Shown piece after piece: positions 62,926 through 64,000 of a DNA stretch of 64,000 nt (positions are counted from its first letter, which is position 1; the number at the start of each line of letters is the position of its first letter). The notes under the pieces are model-generated. The model ran no database searches. It was not told the DNA's origin and worked only from the letters and a program-made list of their open reading frames with translations. The position numbers and the translations under genes were made by a program. Source of the DNA: Symbiodinium natans (taxonomy: Eukaryota > Sar > Dinophyceae > Suessiales > Symbiodiniaceae); NCBI GenBank assembly GCA_905221605.1, contig CAJNDS010002780.1, positions 216,336 through 280,335 of the forward strand, read 5' to 3'.

Positions 62926-64000
62926 GCTTTCCTTGGGCTGTCACGGCGTTGTCCGCTTGGTCCGCTTGGGCGGTTTTGGGCTGTCACGGTGTTGTCCGCT
63001 TGGTCGAAATTGGGCTGTCACGTCGTTGTCCGCTTGGTCCGCTTGGGCGGTTTTGGGCTGTCACGGCGCTGTCCGCTTGGTCGGTTTTGGCCTGTCACGG
63101 TGTTGTCCGCTTGGGCGGTTTTGGGCTGTGACGGTGTTGTCCGTTTGGTCGATTTTGGGCTGTCATGGTATTGTCCGCTTGGTCCGCTTGGGCGGTTTTG
63201 GGCTGTCGCGGTGTTGTCCGCTTGGGCGGTTTTGGGTTGTCACGGTGCTGTCCGCTTGGTCGGTTTTGGGCCGTCATGGTGTTGTCCGTTTGTTTTGGGT
63301 TGTCACGGTGTTGTCTGTTTGGTCGGATGTTCGTTGTCACGGTGTTGTCCGCTTGGGCGGTTTTGGGCTGTCACGGTGTTGTCTGCTTGGTCGGTTTTGG
63401 GTTGTTATGGTGTTGTCCGCTTGGTCTGCTTTGGTGGTTTTGGGTTGTCATGGTGTTGTCTGTTTGGTCGGTTTTGGGTTGTTGTGGTATTGTCCGTTTG
63501 GTCCGCTTGGGTGGTTTTGGGTTGTCATGGTGTTGTCCGCTTGGTCGGTTTTGGGCTGTCACGGTGTTGTCTGCTTGGGCGGTTTTGGGCTGTCACGGTG
63601 TTGGCCGCTTGGGCGGTTTTGGGTTGTCACAGTGTTGTCCGCTTCGTCGATTTTGGGCTGTCATGGTGTTGTCCGCTTGGGTGGTTTTGGGTTGTCACGA
63701 AGTTGTCCGCTTTTGGTCGGTTTTGGGCTGTCATGGTGTTGTCCGCTTGGGCGGTTTTGGGCTCTCATGGTGTTGTCCGCTTGGTCGGTTTTGGGTTGTC
63801 ATGGTGTTGTCCGCTTGGTCCGCTTGGGCGATTTTGGGTTGTCATGGTGTTGTCTGTTTGGTCGGTTTTGGGTTGTCATAGTGTTGTCCGCTTGGTCCGC
63901 TTGGGTGGTTTTGGGTTGTCACGGTATTGTCCGCTTGGTCGATTTTGGGTTGTCATAGTGTTGTCTGTTTGGTCCGTTTGGTCCGCTTGGGTGGTTTTGG
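62926..64000. repeat. 34-bp minisatellite, about 29 units, runs off the window
   Basis: The typical unit is GGGCTGTCACGGTGTTGTCC followed by GCTTGGTCGGTTTT, 34 bases. A 43-base form adds one extra TCCGCTTGG, and one unit near the end adds two. No stop codon occurs in the plus-strand unit in any frame, so three long open frames (up to 350 codons) exist by construction. I do not call a protein. Many differences between units are C to T or G to A at CpG. Confidence 0.95.

Noticed and set aside
62906-63958. A 350-residue cysteine/tryptophan-rich protein
   Set aside because: It is produced by a 34-bp repeat lacking stop codons in three frames; other frames are equally open.

Overview
This window looks like nuclear DNA of a protist with Arabidopsis-type telomere sequence (TTTAGGG/CCCTAAA). 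It is most likely a dinoflagellate, perhaps Symbiodiniaceae or a relative; a chromerid or other alveolate is the main alternative. Three things point there. TTTAGGG-type repeats cover a large part of all 64 kb in both orientations, so they are interstitial rather than a chromosome end. Genes are broken into small exons whose introns fit GA/GC/GT donors and AG|G acceptors, as described for Symbiodiniaceae. The recognisable domains (AP2-like, MATH/BTB, a decayed retrotransposon integrase) suit such a genome. The assignment is inferred, not proven.

Layout. 0.1-1.4 kb: an intact intronless AP2-like gene. 1.4-6.1 kb: telomere-like arrays. 6.1-14.9 kb: ordinary-composition DNA made of internally duplicated segments, some copies interrupted by telomere-like arrays. 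15-20 kb: arrays, poly-C/G tracts, a coiled-coil exon and small terminal-inverted-repeat (TIR) elements. 20.4-23.2 kb: a second, decayed copy of the AP2 gene split by at least four insertions (telomere-like arrays and TIR elements). 23-45 kb: arrays with short exon-like islands, an integrase remnant (27.5 kb), an AT-richer island (32.2-33.4 kb), a two-exon gene end with a telomere-repeat intron (36.1 kb) and a P-loop-like fragment (41.8 kb). 45.8-47.4 kb: a MATH/BTB gene. 47.4-61 kb: arrays, exon islands, further TIR elements and a long direct repeat (58.9-60.1 kb). 61.2-61.5 kb: a coding segment split by a TIR element acting as an apparent intron. 62.9-64 kb: a 34-bp minisatellite running off the end.

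The most interesting signal is a set of short non-autonomous TIR elements (about eleven families by eye), several carrying telomere-like arrays. In at least two places the element plus one target duplication forms an apparent GA-AG|G intron whose removal restores a reading frame exactly. Telomere-like arrays alone also look like introns at several sites. The window may therefore record intron gain by transposon-like 'introners' and by telomere-repeat insertion.

All calls are by eye. No alignment, database search or expression data were available.
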